From assembly GCF_001696615.3 (NCBI RefSeq), contig NZ_CP032279.1, positions 3,534,001 through 3,598,000 on the forward strand: a DNA stretch of 64,000 nt, in the 5' to 3' direction. Shown here in pieces: positions 15,945 to 24,625 of the stretch (position 1 is the first letter of the stretch; every line of letters begins with the position of its first letter). A model generated the notes under the pieces. It was not told where the DNA came from. It did no database searches and worked only from the letters and a program-made list of their open reading frames with translations. Position numbers and translations under genes: made by a program. This DNA is from Acinetobacter sp. WCHAc010034. Its GTDB lineage: Bacteria > Pseudomonadota > Gammaproteobacteria > Pseudomonadales > Moraxellaceae.

Positions 15945-16631
15945 ATGAATGTCAGCAAAATTGCAACTATGGCGCTAAAACAGCTGGGCATTCTTGCTGC
16001 AGGTGAAAGTGCGGAAGCAAGCGAGCTTGCTGATGCGGTGGATTCTCTGCGAGGCTTGCTGGCCCAATGGGCAACAGACCGACTTTATGTGCATAAGGCT
16101 CAAATCCTCACATTGCGATTAAGTAAAGGTATCGGTACGTATTTGATCGGTAAGATTGAAGGTGACTGCTGTGAGTACGAATTAACATGCTGCGGTGATG
16201 TTTTATTGCGCCCAGACTTAAAAGCTGAAATTTCTCATATTTCTGACCGCGCGCGGTTAGATGGAAAAGAAATCACACTGGTACGCGATTTGAATAATAC
16301 CGCATTAAAAAACCATGTTCAGGTTTGGTATCAAGCTGATGCGCCGAATTGGGTGTTTCATGTGCGCGAAAATGCAAAAGAGCTGAAGATTAAAGTGTAC
16401 ACACTGCCATTTGAGTTGTGTGCACATGATGAGCTTCATTTACCGCAAAACTACGAGCGTGCGCTAATTTTAAGCCTCGCACTGGAAGTAGCGCCTATGT
16501 TTGGTGTTGAGCCATCAATAACCTTGGCTGCAAATCAGAGGAATGCATTGTCACTCTTACAGAGTAGCAATATAACTCCGATTTATGCCAAAAATGATCT
16601 GCCGGTAGGGGGTGGGTATGGCGATCATTGA
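15945..16631 (+). CDS. head-to-tail connector, P22 gp4-like
   Basis: A 228-residue protein whose N-terminal helices (VSKIATMALKQLGILAAGESAEASELADAVDSLRGLLAQWATDRL) are the typical P22 gp4 tail-accessory pattern. It would form the ring under the portal that stabilises packaged DNA. It overlaps the next gene, which encodes the second stabilisation protein, by 14 bases. The C-terminal two thirds are beta-rich and less conserved. Confidence 0.78.
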   Translation: MNVSKIATMALKQLGILAAGESAEASELADAVDSLRGLLAQWATDRLYVHKAQILTLRLSKGIGTYLIGKIEGDCCEYELTCCGDVLLRPDLKAEISHISDRARLDGKEITLVRDLNNTALKNHVQVWYQADAPNWVFHVRENAKELKIKVYTLPFELCAHDELHLPQNYERALILSLALEVAPMFGVEPSITLAANQRNALSLLQSSNITPIYAKNDLPVGGGYGDH

Positions 16632-18015
16632 TATTCCATTGGTCGGGCAGTCATACCACTTAAAAGATTGGTCTATTGATTGTCAACGCACGGTAAATTT
16701 ATATCCTCAGGTTGTTGAGAGCGGTAATGCGCCTCAAGTGTCTGCCTTACTTCCAACGCCAGGCTTAAAAAAGAAGTATGAATTGTCTGGCCGTGTGCGC
16801 GGCATGTATTCGCTTAATGACAGCCTCTTAGTTGTTGCCGGGCAGAAGCTTCACATTATCTCAAAATCAGGCGAGATGAAGGAAATAGGAGAAGTTACAG
16901 GCATTAATCCTGTTTATTTTGCAGATAACTCTGTACAAGTCATGATTGTGAGTAACGCTGCTTACTCATACACAATCAAAAGTCAAAAACTGGAGGAGGT
17001 TAAAGGCGCTGGATATTTTGGCGCCTTAGACGTAACTTTTCTTGATTCACGCTTTATCTGGACTGTTCCGCACTCTGGCAGGTTCCAGTGGTCCGGTCTA
17101 TTGAATACTGAAACAGATGCGCTCAGCTATGCAACAGCAGAAAGCAAGTCTGACAACCTTGTGCGCACCGTGGCTAATAATGGCAGTCTCTGGCTGATTG
17201 GTGAAAAAACCACGGAGATATGGGGAAGCACCGGATCGGTGGATATGCCGTTCCAGCGTATGTCTGGCGCATTCATTCCAATTGGGTGTATTGCCGAGCG
17301 TTCAGTCAGTGTGATTGGTTCCAGTCTGGTGTGGCTTGCGCAGTCGGATCATGGTGAAGGCCAGGTTGTCTTAACCCAAGGATATCAAGTCCAGCGCATA
17401 TCGAACCACGCAATCGAATCTGAGATTTCAGCCTATCAAAGAATTTCAGACGCATATGGTTTTGCATATCAAGAAAATGGCCATGCGTTTTACATTATTA
17501 CCTTTCCGACCGATAAGAAAACATGGTGCTACGACATGACCACTGAGATGTGGCATGAACGCAGTTTTTTCAATCCTAAAACCTGCAAAAATGAGCATCA
17601 CCGGGCGCTGTCATATTGCTTTTTTAATGGAATGCAGCTGGTCGGTGATAGGCAGAATGGTCGAATTTATCAGCTGACTGCTGATAGCAATACCGACGAC
17701 GGCCTAACAATTATTCGTGAGCGCATCACTCCGGTTATTAATCCACATTCAATCAAAATGATTTTTGACGAAATGGAAATCAAAGCGCAGGTGGGCCAGA
17801 ACAGCAATATTGAACCGAAAATCATGCTGGACTGGTCTGATGATGGAGGGCGCACATGGTCTGGAGTGCGTCAAAGCAGTCTCGGTGCAATTGGTGAGTT
17901 TGGAAAGCGGATTATTTTCCGCCGGCTGGGTCAGTCATACAGTAGAGTTTTTCGGCTGCGAATGACTGATTCAGGCCGACTTGTTCTGCTGGGTGCTAAA
18001 GCGAGGGTTAGATGA
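16618..18015 (+). CDS. packaged-DNA stabilisation protein, P22 gp10-like
   Basis: A 465-residue beta-propeller-like protein. MAIIDIPLVGQSYHLKDWSIDCQRTVNLYPQVVE is the characteristic opening of the phage stabilisation (gp10) family, followed by repeated beta strands and a C-terminal segment typical of the family (IMLDWSDDGGRTWSG..RIIFRRLGQSYSRVFRLRMTD). It plugs the portal and supports the tail needle and spikes. ATG 16618 follows a TAGGGGG ribosome site. The next gene overlaps by 4 bases. Confidence 0.85.
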   Translation: MAIIDIPLVGQSYHLKDWSIDCQRTVNLYPQVVESGNAPQVSALLPTPGLKKKYELSGRVRGMYSLNDSLLVVAGQKLHIISKSGEMKEIGEVTGINPVYFADNSVQVMIVSNAAYSYTIKSQKLEEVKGAGYFGALDVTFLDSRFIWTVPHSGRFQWSGLLNTETDALSYATAESKSDNLVRTVANNGSLWLIGEKTTEIWGSTGSVDMPFQRMSGAFIPIGCIAERSVSVIGSSLVWLAQSDHGEGQVVLTQGYQVQRISNHAIESEISAYQRISDAYGFAYQENGHAFYIITFPTDKKTWCYDMTTEMWHERSFFNPKTCKNEHHRALSYCFFNGMQLVGDRQNGRIYQLTADSNTDDGLTIIRERITPVINPHSIKMIFDEMEIKAQVGQNSNIEPKIMLDWSDDGGRTWSGVRQSSLGAIGEFGKRIIFRRLGQSYSRVFRLRMTDSGRLVLLGAKARVR

Positions 18016-18146
18016 TGAGTGAAAAGAAGTTAATACCGCCATTTAATGCGCCATTTTTGGTGAATGGCGAAATATCTGTACCTTGGCGCAATTTTATTGA
18101 TGAACTTTCAAAAGCGCTGAATAAGCTGAATGTGAATAGTGGGTAA
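18012..18146 (+). CDS. small phage protein (44 aa)
   Basis: Starts MMSEKKLIPPFNAPFLVNGE, continues ISVPWRNFIDELSKALNKLN. The proline-rich N-terminus and short amphipathic helix suggest a virion peptide or assembly partner. It overlaps the stabilisation gene's stop (ATGATGA) and precedes the oxygenase gene by 4 bases. Function unknown. Confidence 0.6.
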   Translation: MMSEKKLIPPFNAPFLVNGEISVPWRNFIDELSKALNKLNVNSG

Positions 18147-18150
18147 AAGT

Positions 18151-18726
18151 ATGATGAACTTTCAAAAGTTGCCACCAATTGATCCAACAAAGCTTCTAAT
18201 GAAGATTAAGCAAAACCCTGAATTATGGAAAGAAGACACTTATCTGCGTGATTATCCGCAAGGGCCTTTTGGAGAAATTGAATCAATCATGCTTCGCTTT
18301 CCTGAAAAACGGGTCTTTGATCAAGAAGAAGAATTGCAGAAGTATCAGGCAGGAGAATCAAAATTTGATCAGCATGAAAGTGTGGATTATCCAGCGTATG
18401 CATTATTGACTGAGGCACGCCCTTTGGTTATGGGTTTGATGGCGTATGTGGGGGGTGAGCGCTTAGGTCGTGTGATGGTCAATAAGATCAAGCCGGGAGG
18501 GAAAATTTACCCCCATGAGGATACGCCTGCACATACAGCTTATTACACACGTTTTCATATTGTGCTGCAGGCTGGCGCGGGATGCTTTATTCGCGCCGGC
18601 GATGAGCAGCTGGAAATGCGCTCAGGCGAAGTATTTTGGTTTAACAACAAGCTAAACCACGAAGTTGTCAACAATTCAAACATGGACCGCATCTCCATGG
18701 TAATTGATATCAAGGTGTCAAAATGA
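18151..18726 (+). CDS. aspartyl/asparaginyl beta-hydroxylase-like 2-oxoglutarate oxygenase
   Basis: A 191-residue protein with a double-stranded beta-helix iron site: HED (His122 and Asp124) in KIYPHEDTPAH, distal His170 in NHEVVNNS, and 2-oxoglutarate-binding Arg180 in DRISMVID. YTRFHIVLQ and SGEVFWFNN complete the aspartyl/asparaginyl hydroxylase signature. Such enzymes hydroxylate Asp/Asn side chains of proteins or peptides. Here it lies among virion genes and overlaps a GNAT gene by 4 bases, so the pair may modify a shared target, perhaps virion or host protein. Target unknown. Confidence 0.8.
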   Translation: MMNFQKLPPIDPTKLLMKIKQNPELWKEDTYLRDYPQGPFGEIESIMLRFPEKRVFDQEEELQKYQAGESKFDQHESVDYPAYALLTEARPLVMGLMAYVGGERLGRVMVNKIKPGGKIYPHEDTPAHTAYYTRFHIVLQAGAGCFIRAGDEQLEMRSGEVFWFNNKLNHEVVNNSNMDRISMVIDIKVSK

Positions 18727-19178
18727 TTACAGCTCATCTGGAAAGCTTTGAAGGAAATCTTGAATACTTAAGGCCATTGTTGCCAATTCATTATGAAGAG
18801 CTGGCGCTCAATAAAGAAAAGGTTCCTCTTTCCCCTCAATTTGATAAATACATTAATGCAGAAAAAGAAGGCGGCTTAATCTTTGTTGCACTGCGAAAAG
18901 CTGGTGATTTAGTTGGATATTTTATAGGTTTTATTGCGCCCGGGCTGCACTATTCAACTTGCCTAACATGCCAAATGGACATCTTCTATGTAATGCCAGA
19001 GCATCGTGGCGATGGTGCTGGTTTCCACTTATTTAAGTTCGTGGAATGCGAGTTGAAAAAGCGTGGCGTTCAACGGTTCTTCGTCGGGTCAAAAATGCAT
19101 AAAGATGCGTCTTGGCTGTTTGAAAGATTGGGCTATACGCCAGTCGAAACATACTACTCAGCATGGCTTGGAGAATAA
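18723..19178 (+). CDS. GNAT-family N-acetyltransferase
   Basis: A 151-residue GNAT protein: core strands GLIFVALRKAGDLVGYFIGF and MDIFYVMPEHRGDGAGFHLFKFVECELKKRG, the latter holding the acetyl-CoA pyrophosphate loop (RGDGAG), followed by FVGSKMHKDASWLFERLGYTPVETYYSAWLGE. It transfers an acetyl group from acetyl-CoA to an amine; substrate unknown. Translation-coupled to the upstream oxygenase gene (ATGA), implying joint expression with virion proteins. Confidence 0.85.
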   Translation: MITAHLESFEGNLEYLRPLLPIHYEELALNKEKVPLSPQFDKYINAEKEGGLIFVALRKAGDLVGYFIGFIAPGLHYSTCLTCQMDIFYVMPEHRGDGAGFHLFKFVECELKKRGVQRFFVGSKMHKDASWLFERLGYTPVETYYSAWLGE

Positions 19179-19181
19179 GAA

Positions 19182-19850
19182 ATGGTAGCAGCAGCAATGG
19201 TTGGAGCCGCGGCAATTGGTGCTGCGGGCTCTGCATATTCAAGTAAGCAGTCTGGAAAAGCAGCAAAAGCTCAGGCAAATTCTGCTGATCAGGCAAGCCA
19301 AGTGCAGTGGGATATGTATAATCAAACCCGTCAGGATTTATCACCATATTCTGATGCCGGAAAAAGTGCGCTTCAGCAGTTAATGAGTAAGATGGGAGAG
19401 GGTGGCTATTTCAATCAAACCTACACCGGGCAAGACGTTTATAATGATCCAAGCTATCAATTTCGCTTGAATCAAGGTTTGGGTGGAGTCCAGCAAGGAG
19501 CTGCTGCTCAGGGTGGGTTGCTGAGCGGAGCTACGCAAAAAGCACTGAACAATTACGCTCAAAACTTTGCATCTCAAGAATATTCAAATGCTTATAATCG
19601 CTTTAATGCGGATCAAACTAACCAGTACAACCGATTGGCCAATTTGGCTGGCATGGGGCAGAATGCTGCCGCCCAAACAGGAAATGCAGGCTTGCAGACC
19701 GGCCAGGCTGTCGCCAACAATACCATGGCTGGAGCTAATGCTCAGGCTGCTGGAGCGGTAGCAAACGCAAACAACTGGAATAATTATGCGAGTCAGCTTG
19801 GCTCAATGGCAACAGCATATGCAATGAATAAAAACAGCGGGGCAATCTAA
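19182..19850 (+). CDS. DNA transfer/ejection protein (p32-like)
   Basis: A 222-residue Ala/Gly/Asn/Gln-rich protein. A hydrophobic N-terminus (AAAMVGAAAIGAAGSAYSS) is followed by the motif DPSYQFRLNQGLGGVQQGAAAQGGLLSGATQKALNNYAQNF, familiar from phage DNA transfer proteins labelled p32. Such proteins exit the virion before DNA and help build a channel through the envelope. It overlaps the next ejection gene by 1 base. Confidence 0.7.
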   Translation: MVAAAMVGAAAIGAAGSAYSSKQSGKAAKAQANSADQASQVQWDMYNQTRQDLSPYSDAGKSALQQLMSKMGEGGYFNQTYTGQDVYNDPSYQFRLNQGLGGVQQGAAAQGGLLSGATQKALNNYAQNFASQEYSNAYNRFNADQTNQYNRLANLAGMGQNAAAQTGNAGLQTGQAVANNTMAGANAQAAGAVANANNWNNYASQLGSMATAYAMNKNSGAI

Positions 19851-21166
19851 TGGTTCTGGATCCTACTATCCCACTTCAAGCAAAAAGTTTTGACACATTG
19901 GGGATGCTTGAAAATGGTTCAAAGGTAGCCCAATTGTGGCAGCAGCAGAGCACTGATAAAGAATTGGGGCGCATTTATAATGAGGCTCAAGGTGATTTGT
20001 CAAAGATGGTGGAGCTTGGCAAGCAGTCCAAAATGGCCCGTTTTGTGGTGCCGCAATTACAGGCACAGCAGTCTGCACAATATAAAGCAGCGATAGATCA
20101 GCAAAAATCTCTCGCAGAAATTGGCAAAACCAATTCCGAAACTTTTAAGAATAACCAGCAGGGCGGTGAGTATGGCGCTAATGTTGGCCAGAAGAAGTTA
20201 GGCGCTTTCCAGCAGGCCGTAATGCAAGGCGCACAGAGCGGAGATCATTCCTCTGTCTTGCTTGGCTTGTATGGCGCTCAGCAGGCGGGATTGATCACTT
20301 CTGAAGACTTAAGCACACAAACCCAGCTAATTAAGGCTATGACAAAAGATGAGCTTAAGCAGTATGCGCTGGATGTGACATTCGCGAATGCTAAAGATCC
20401 TGCCAGTATTTCATTTCAGACGGCCAACAATGCAGCTGATAACGCAACATCGCAAGCTAACAGCGTCCGCAACTATAATGCCAGCATTTATGCTACTAAA
20501 ACAGGCGCTGATACAGCTGACAAAAACCGCTCTCAAGCACAAAACCAATTCAATCAGGAGTTTGAATATAAGGTGCAGCAAGATGAAATCAGAAATGGGC
20601 AAGCCGAAGTTAAGGAATTTGGGGGCAAGGCCTATATTGTTTATAAAGATGGTAATTACCGCCCATTTATTGGACCTGATGGCGTGCAAGTAAATTCCAC
20701 TAAGCCCGAAACACCAATTCAAAGAATGGAACGCGAGGATAAAGTATTGGATTTGGTTAACGTGGCTAAATCTGCAGCACAATCCTCTAAATTGGCTGCA
20801 ACCTTGGCTAATGATCTAAAGGGGTTGGATGATGCTGCTGGCGGATTTGGTCTAATGGCTCGCGTTCCAGGATCTCATGCAAATGCATTTTCCAATCAAA
20901 TTGAAACGTTAAAGTCCAATGTATTTTTACAGCAAATACAACAAATGAGAGGGCTTGGGGCATTAACGGATGCAGAGGGTGCTCGATTGGAAAAATCTAT
21001 TGCGTCCTTAGATCTAAGCCAAAGCCCCCAAGTGCTTCAGCAGAATTTGACAGCTATTGCGGAAGTCATGAGTGCTGGTGCAAAAACTGCAAATAAGCGG
21101 ACGAAAATTTACTCTAACAAAAGCCAATCCAAACCAACATCATCTGCGCTTTCATTTTTCCAGTAA
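19850..21166 (+). CDS. probable ejection protein
   Basis: A 438-residue, Gln/Ala-rich, mostly helical protein (AKSFDTLGMLENGSKVAQLW at the start). Position between the p32-like gene and the transglycosylase, and composition, match P22 gp20/gp16-type ejection proteins, although sequence similarity could not be tested. It has long coiled regions (QFNQEFEYKVQQDEI) and no signal peptide. It probably enters the host envelope with the DNA. Confidence 0.55.
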   Translation: MVLDPTIPLQAKSFDTLGMLENGSKVAQLWQQQSTDKELGRIYNEAQGDLSKMVELGKQSKMARFVVPQLQAQQSAQYKAAIDQQKSLAEIGKTNSETFKNNQQGGEYGANVGQKKLGAFQQAVMQGAQSGDHSSVLLGLYGAQQAGLITSEDLSTQTQLIKAMTKDELKQYALDVTFANAKDPASISFQTANNAADNATSQANSVRNYNASIYATKTGADTADKNRSQAQNQFNQEFEYKVQQDEIRNGQAEVKEFGGKAYIVYKDGNYRPFIGPDGVQVNSTKPETPIQRMEREDKVLDLVNVAKSAAQSSKLAATLANDLKGLDDAAGGFGLMARVPGSHANAFSNQIETLKSNVFLQQIQQMRGLGALTDAEGARLEKSIASLDLSQSPQVLQQNLTAIAEVMSAGAKTANKRTKIYSNKSQSKPTSSALSFFQ

Positions 21167-21193
21167 AAATGTGGTGTTTTTGTGTGCTATATT

Positions 21194-21214
21194 CCCCCAT
21201 CATTATGATGGGGG
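21194..21214 (+). promoter_or_regulatory. perfect hairpin covering the lipoprotein ribosome-binding site
   Basis: CCCCCATCAT (21194-21203) pairs exactly with ATGATGGGGG (21205-21214) around a single central base. The GGGGG is the only good ribosome site of the gene at 21220, so the fold would hide it. No T run follows, so it is not a typical terminator. Confidence 0.55.
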
Positions 21215-21219
21215 CATTT

Positions 21220-21657
21220 ATGAAAAATCTCTTTTTATCGGGGGTTGCAACTAGTATTTTACTTATTGGTGGCTGCGCTACTACACAAATAACTCCTATG
21301 CAATTTAGTAAAAAAGGAGGAGTTCAAAGAATTTGTATTAAGCATAATCCCAAGGTTATAGTGCAAAACTTTGAAGAAATTATTACATCTCGTCTAGAAC
21401 ACCATGACATTCTGGTTCAAGTATATGATGGTGAAAAGCCCGAGCAATGCGAATATTCATTAAGATACGTGGCATATCAAAAATGGGATATCTCTATGGT
21501 TCTCACGAGAGCTGAGATAAGCATTTATAGAGATGAAAGAAAAATAGGTTCTGCGGAATACAAATTGCATGCAGGCGGATTATTAAATCCAACTAAATAC
21601 AAAAGCAATGAGTCTAAAATAGAACCACTTATCGATCAGTTGCTTGGAGGTAACTAA
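21220..21657 (+). CDS. phage-encoded lipoprotein
   Basis: A 145-residue lipoprotein: signal peptide MKNLFLSGVATSILLIGGC with lipobox LIGGC (Cys19 as lipidated residue), then a mature domain (RICIKHNPKVIVQNFEEIITSRLEHHDILVQVYDG) of mixed alpha/beta type. Upstream in-frame codons overlap a hairpin, so ATG 21220 is chosen. It is more AT-rich than neighbouring virion genes and is bracketed by its own hairpins, which suggests a lysogenic-conversion cargo gene, for example superinfection exclusion; that is inference. Confidence 0.65.
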   Translation: MKNLFLSGVATSILLIGGCATTQITPMQFSKKGGVQRICIKHNPKVIVQNFEEIITSRLEHHDILVQVYDGEKPEQCEYSLRYVAYQKWDISMVLTRAEISIYRDERKIGSAEYKLHAGGLLNPTKYKSNESKIEPLIDQLLGGN

Positions 21658-21703
21658 TGCAGATTGTTAAATTTAAAGCATCCAAGTAAACCAAAATTAA
21701 GAT

Positions 21704-21727
21704 AGAGCACCTCCGGGTGCTTTTTTA
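21704..21727 (+). terminator. intrinsic terminator after the lipoprotein gene
   Basis: AGCACC (21706-21711) pairs with GGTGCT (21716-21721) around TCCG, followed by six Ts. Confidence 0.8.
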
Positions 21728-21742
21728 TTGCCTGGAGGAAAT

Positions 21743-22372
21743 ATGGCTACATATCAGCAGTTGCAGCAATATGCACAAAATCCGAATGTAAGAAAAATGC
21801 TAGACCTTATTGCGTCCGCAGAGGGTGTGAGGCATGGGTATAACACAGGATTTGGTAATACGCGTTTTGAAAGCCTGCAGGCGCATCCAAATATCAGAAA
21901 ATCTTTCACCCAAACCGATGGCCGAAAAAACTATACAACCGCAGCTGGCCGCTACCAATTTTTAAATAAAACTTGGCAGAGTTTAGCAAAAAGGTATGGA
22001 CTAAAAGACTTCTCAGGAGCCAATCAAGACTTAGGCGCTATCGCATTGCTTGTTGAAAACGGAGCACTATCTCATGTGCTTAATGGTGACTTTAAAGTGG
22101 CCACGCAAAAATCCGGGCGGACATGGGCTTCTTTGCCATCGTCACCGTACGCGCAGGGCAAGCGCTCATGGGATTTTGTGAATAAGAGCCTTGGAGGGGG
22201 TGGGAGTCAACAGCAACCACAAAGAATTCCAGTACAAAAATGGTCTGATTTAACTGCTAACTCTGATCGAATTCCTGTTCAGAGGTGGTCAGATTTAATT
22301 AATCAGGATAATGAAAGAATTCCAGTACAAAAATGGTCTGATTTAACTGGCGGGGCTAACAATGGCAACTAA
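21743..22372 (+). CDS. virion-associated lytic transglycosylase/lysozyme with triplicated C-terminal motif
   Basis: A 209-residue protein. Residues 15-150 match lambda-R-like (GH104) muralytic enzymes: IASAEGVRHGYNTGFGN (catalytic Glu27), YTTAAGRYQFLNKTWQSLAKRYGLKDFSGANQDLGAIALL, WASLPSSPYAQGKRSW. Residues about 155-205 hold three copies of RIPVQ[KR]WSDL[TI]. Its place among ejection genes, far from the lysis cassette, argues for local peptidoglycan digestion during DNA entry. ATG 21743 follows GGAGG. It overlaps the next gene by 11 bases. Confidence 0.8.
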   Translation: MATYQQLQQYAQNPNVRKMLDLIASAEGVRHGYNTGFGNTRFESLQAHPNIRKSFTQTDGRKNYTTAAGRYQFLNKTWQSLAKRYGLKDFSGANQDLGAIALLVENGALSHVLNGDFKVATQKSGRTWASLPSSPYAQGKRSWDFVNKSLGGGGSQQQPQRIPVQKWSDLTANSDRIPVQRWSDLINQDNERIPVQKWSDLTGGANNGN

Positions 22373-24572
22373 AATTGAAACTCAAATTGCAGCAGCGAGG
22401 CAAGCTGGGCACTCCGATTTAGAGATATTCAAGGCTATTTCAAAAAGCCCTAAATATGCATTCGGTTTTGAGAAAGCCCGTGCATCTGGCTTATCCAATA
22501 TTGATATTGCAAAAGACCTTGGCTTGCTGATAAGTCAGAAAGACTTGGGGGCTATGCCGGCAATCAAGCAATATGTGGCGCCTGATCTAAATGAAGAGCG
22601 TAAGCAAAATATGCGTAAGGCTGCCAAAGAATCAGGCCCAACAAAAGCATGGGAATCCTTATTGTTAGGTGCATCTGATTTAGGTGCAGGTATTATGCAA
22701 GGCGTTCACTATATTGGTGATAAGGCAGCAGAGCGATCAAATAATCTGCTTGGCACTGATTTTAAAACTGATGGCTATCATAGGTTCACCCGGGAGCGCA
22801 AAAGTGTTTCTGACTTTCACAATATGCAGCGCCAAGAGAACAATCAAGGATTCGATGGTTTGCGTTTAGTTGGGCAGGTTGCTTCCACAGCACCTTTAGC
22901 TGGTGTATCGCGCGGTTATCAGGGTGCCAAAATCTTGTCTGCTGCCGGCGCAAGAGTTGCGGGGCAAAACGCTTTGGTTGGGGCTGGTATTGGTGGTGCC
23001 CAGTTTGCTGAAAATGCCGGTCAGCGGTCAGGGAATGCGCTTCTTGGCGCAATTGGCGGGGTTGCTGGCGGGGCTGCAGGTGAAAAAATTGGGCGTGGTG
23101 TATCAAAACTGAATCAGCGATTCAGTCCGCGCGCCGTATCTAATGATCAAGTGGAGCAGACCATTGAGATTGCCTTAAGTCAAATCGATGATGGTGCCAG
23201 ACGTGTGAGATTGTCAGATTTATCTCAGCAGGCTCAAACAAAATTGAAATCTGAAGTTAAGAAGTTGATGCAGCAGGGGAAATCTCCAGACGCTCAAACC
23301 TTACAGCGCATGAGCGTGTTTACAGACCTTAAGGCCCGCGGCTTTGACTTAAAGCCAACTTCAAAGCAGGCAACAGGGAATGCGCAGATTTGGGGTAAAG
23401 AGTCTGAGTTGGCTAAATTGGATGGTGCGGAGGCGCTTGCAGGGAAATATTCGCAAGACCATACCAACCTAAGGGGCTTGCTTGATGATTTCGAATTAAA
23501 GACCGGCGGCAGTGCTTCTGATGAATTTCAGGTCGGTGATGATTTGTTTAAGTCATTGCGCTCTCAGGATGAAAGTCGATCCAACTATATTGCAGCGCTG
23601 TACGACCAAGCCAAAAATCATACTGGAAATGACTTACTCCTAGATGGCGCAAGACTAAGCAATAATATGAAAATGGCACTTGATCAGGATTTGGTCGATA
23701 TCAGCTTAGTACCAACCCCGCTATTGAAAAAAATAGATGATTTTGCTCAAGGTATTAAGCCGTTCACTTTGGCTGAGAAAGAAATGCTGGTAAAGCAGAT
23801 CAATAGGCGTATACAAGGTGCTGACAATCAAACCCGCTTTGCGCTTGGCACAATCAGGAGCTCACTTGAAAAAGAGGTTGACGATTCTTTAAGTGGATTC
23901 AGCTCTCAATTGCAAGGCGCAGCAAAAAACGCTTGGGATGATGCGCGGAAAGCTGCTTCGGGGCGGTTTGGATTAATTGACAGGACGCCAGCTTTAAAGA
24001 AGGCTTTGGCGGATGCGGAGCCAGATAAAGCTTTCGAGCAATTGGTTTGGCGTGGCAATGCCAGGGAGCTGGAATCCTTAATTGATGAAATCAAGTCGAA
24101 TCCAGCTATTCTGAATAATATTCGCCAGGCGGTGGCCAAGCGAATTTCCGATAAGGCTATTGGTGTTAATGGCACATTTAGCCCAAAAGGAATGTCTGAT
24201 GCTATCAAGACTATTGGTGACAGGAAACTATCCTTATTATTCAGCAAAGATGAAATTAAGTACTTAAAGGATATTGAAGGCGCCGGCCGGTACCTGATTA
24301 GCCAGCCGCCGGGAGCGAATGTAAATCATTCAGGTACAGCATCGGCGCTCATGAATCATCTCAGTACATTCATAAAGCTGCCAATTGTTCGCGCAGCTGT
24401 TGATAAGTATGCTGTCGCACCAAGCCGTGCAATTAAGGCTCAGATAAACATCAACCAAGGTTCAAACCCTTTACCAGCAACTGCAACACCAATTCCGCAA
24501 GCACCTGGTTCGCTTTACGATAGGTTGGTAAAGGCAGGTGTTATTGCTGGCGCCAACGCATCCGATGAATAA
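22362..24572 (+). CDS. large ejection/DNA transfer protein
   Basis: A 736-residue protein. Residues about 1-60 hold short helical repeats (QAGHSDLEIFKAISKSPKY, ASGLSNIDIAKDLG). Residues about 160-245 are hydrophobic and Gly/Ala-rich (GVSRGYQGAKILSAAGARVAG, GAIGGVAGGAAGEKIGRG), suited to membrane contact. The rest is helical and charged. This large protein at the end of the ejection block takes the position of P22 gp16-like proteins. Named by position and composition. Confidence 0.6.
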   Translation: MATKIETQIAAARQAGHSDLEIFKAISKSPKYAFGFEKARASGLSNIDIAKDLGLLISQKDLGAMPAIKQYVAPDLNEERKQNMRKAAKESGPTKAWESLLLGASDLGAGIMQGVHYIGDKAAERSNNLLGTDFKTDGYHRFTRERKSVSDFHNMQRQENNQGFDGLRLVGQVASTAPLAGVSRGYQGAKILSAAGARVAGQNALVGAGIGGAQFAENAGQRSGNALLGAIGGVAGGAAGEKIGRGVSKLNQRFSPRAVSNDQVEQTIEIALSQIDDGARRVRLSDLSQQAQTKLKSEVKKLMQQGKSPDAQTLQRMSVFTDLKARGFDLKPTSKQATGNAQIWGKESELAKLDGAEALAGKYSQDHTNLRGLLDDFELKTGGSASDEFQVGDDLFKSLRSQDESRSNYIAALYDQAKNHTGNDLLLDGARLSNNMKMALDQDLVDISLVPTPLLKKIDDFAQGIKPFTLAEKEMLVKQINRRIQGADNQTRFALGTIRSSLEKEVDDSLSGFSSQLQGAAKNAWDDARKAASGRFGLIDRTPALKKALADAEPDKAFEQLVWRGNARELESLIDEIKSNPAILNNIRQAVAKRISDKAIGVNGTFSPKGMSDAIKTIGDRKLSLLFSKDEIKYLKDIEGAGRYLISQPPGANVNHSGTASALMNHLSTFIKLPIVRAAVDKYAVAPSRAIKAQININQGSNPLPATATPIPQAPGSLYDRLVKAGVIAGANASDE

Positions 24573-24588
24573 TCCAAATTTAACCTAT

Positions 24589-24612
24589 AGCCCGCTATGT
24601 GCGGGCTTTTTT
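24589..24612 (+). terminator. intrinsic terminator before the tail-fibre genes
   Basis: AGCCCGC (24589-24595) pairs with GCGGGCT (24601-24607) around TATGT, followed by Ts. Confidence 0.85.
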
Positions 24613-24625
24613 ACGTGAGGTTTAA

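Noticed and set aside
21657..21690. Eleven-codon frame after the lipoprotein gene
   Set aside because: Too short, no independent ribosome site.
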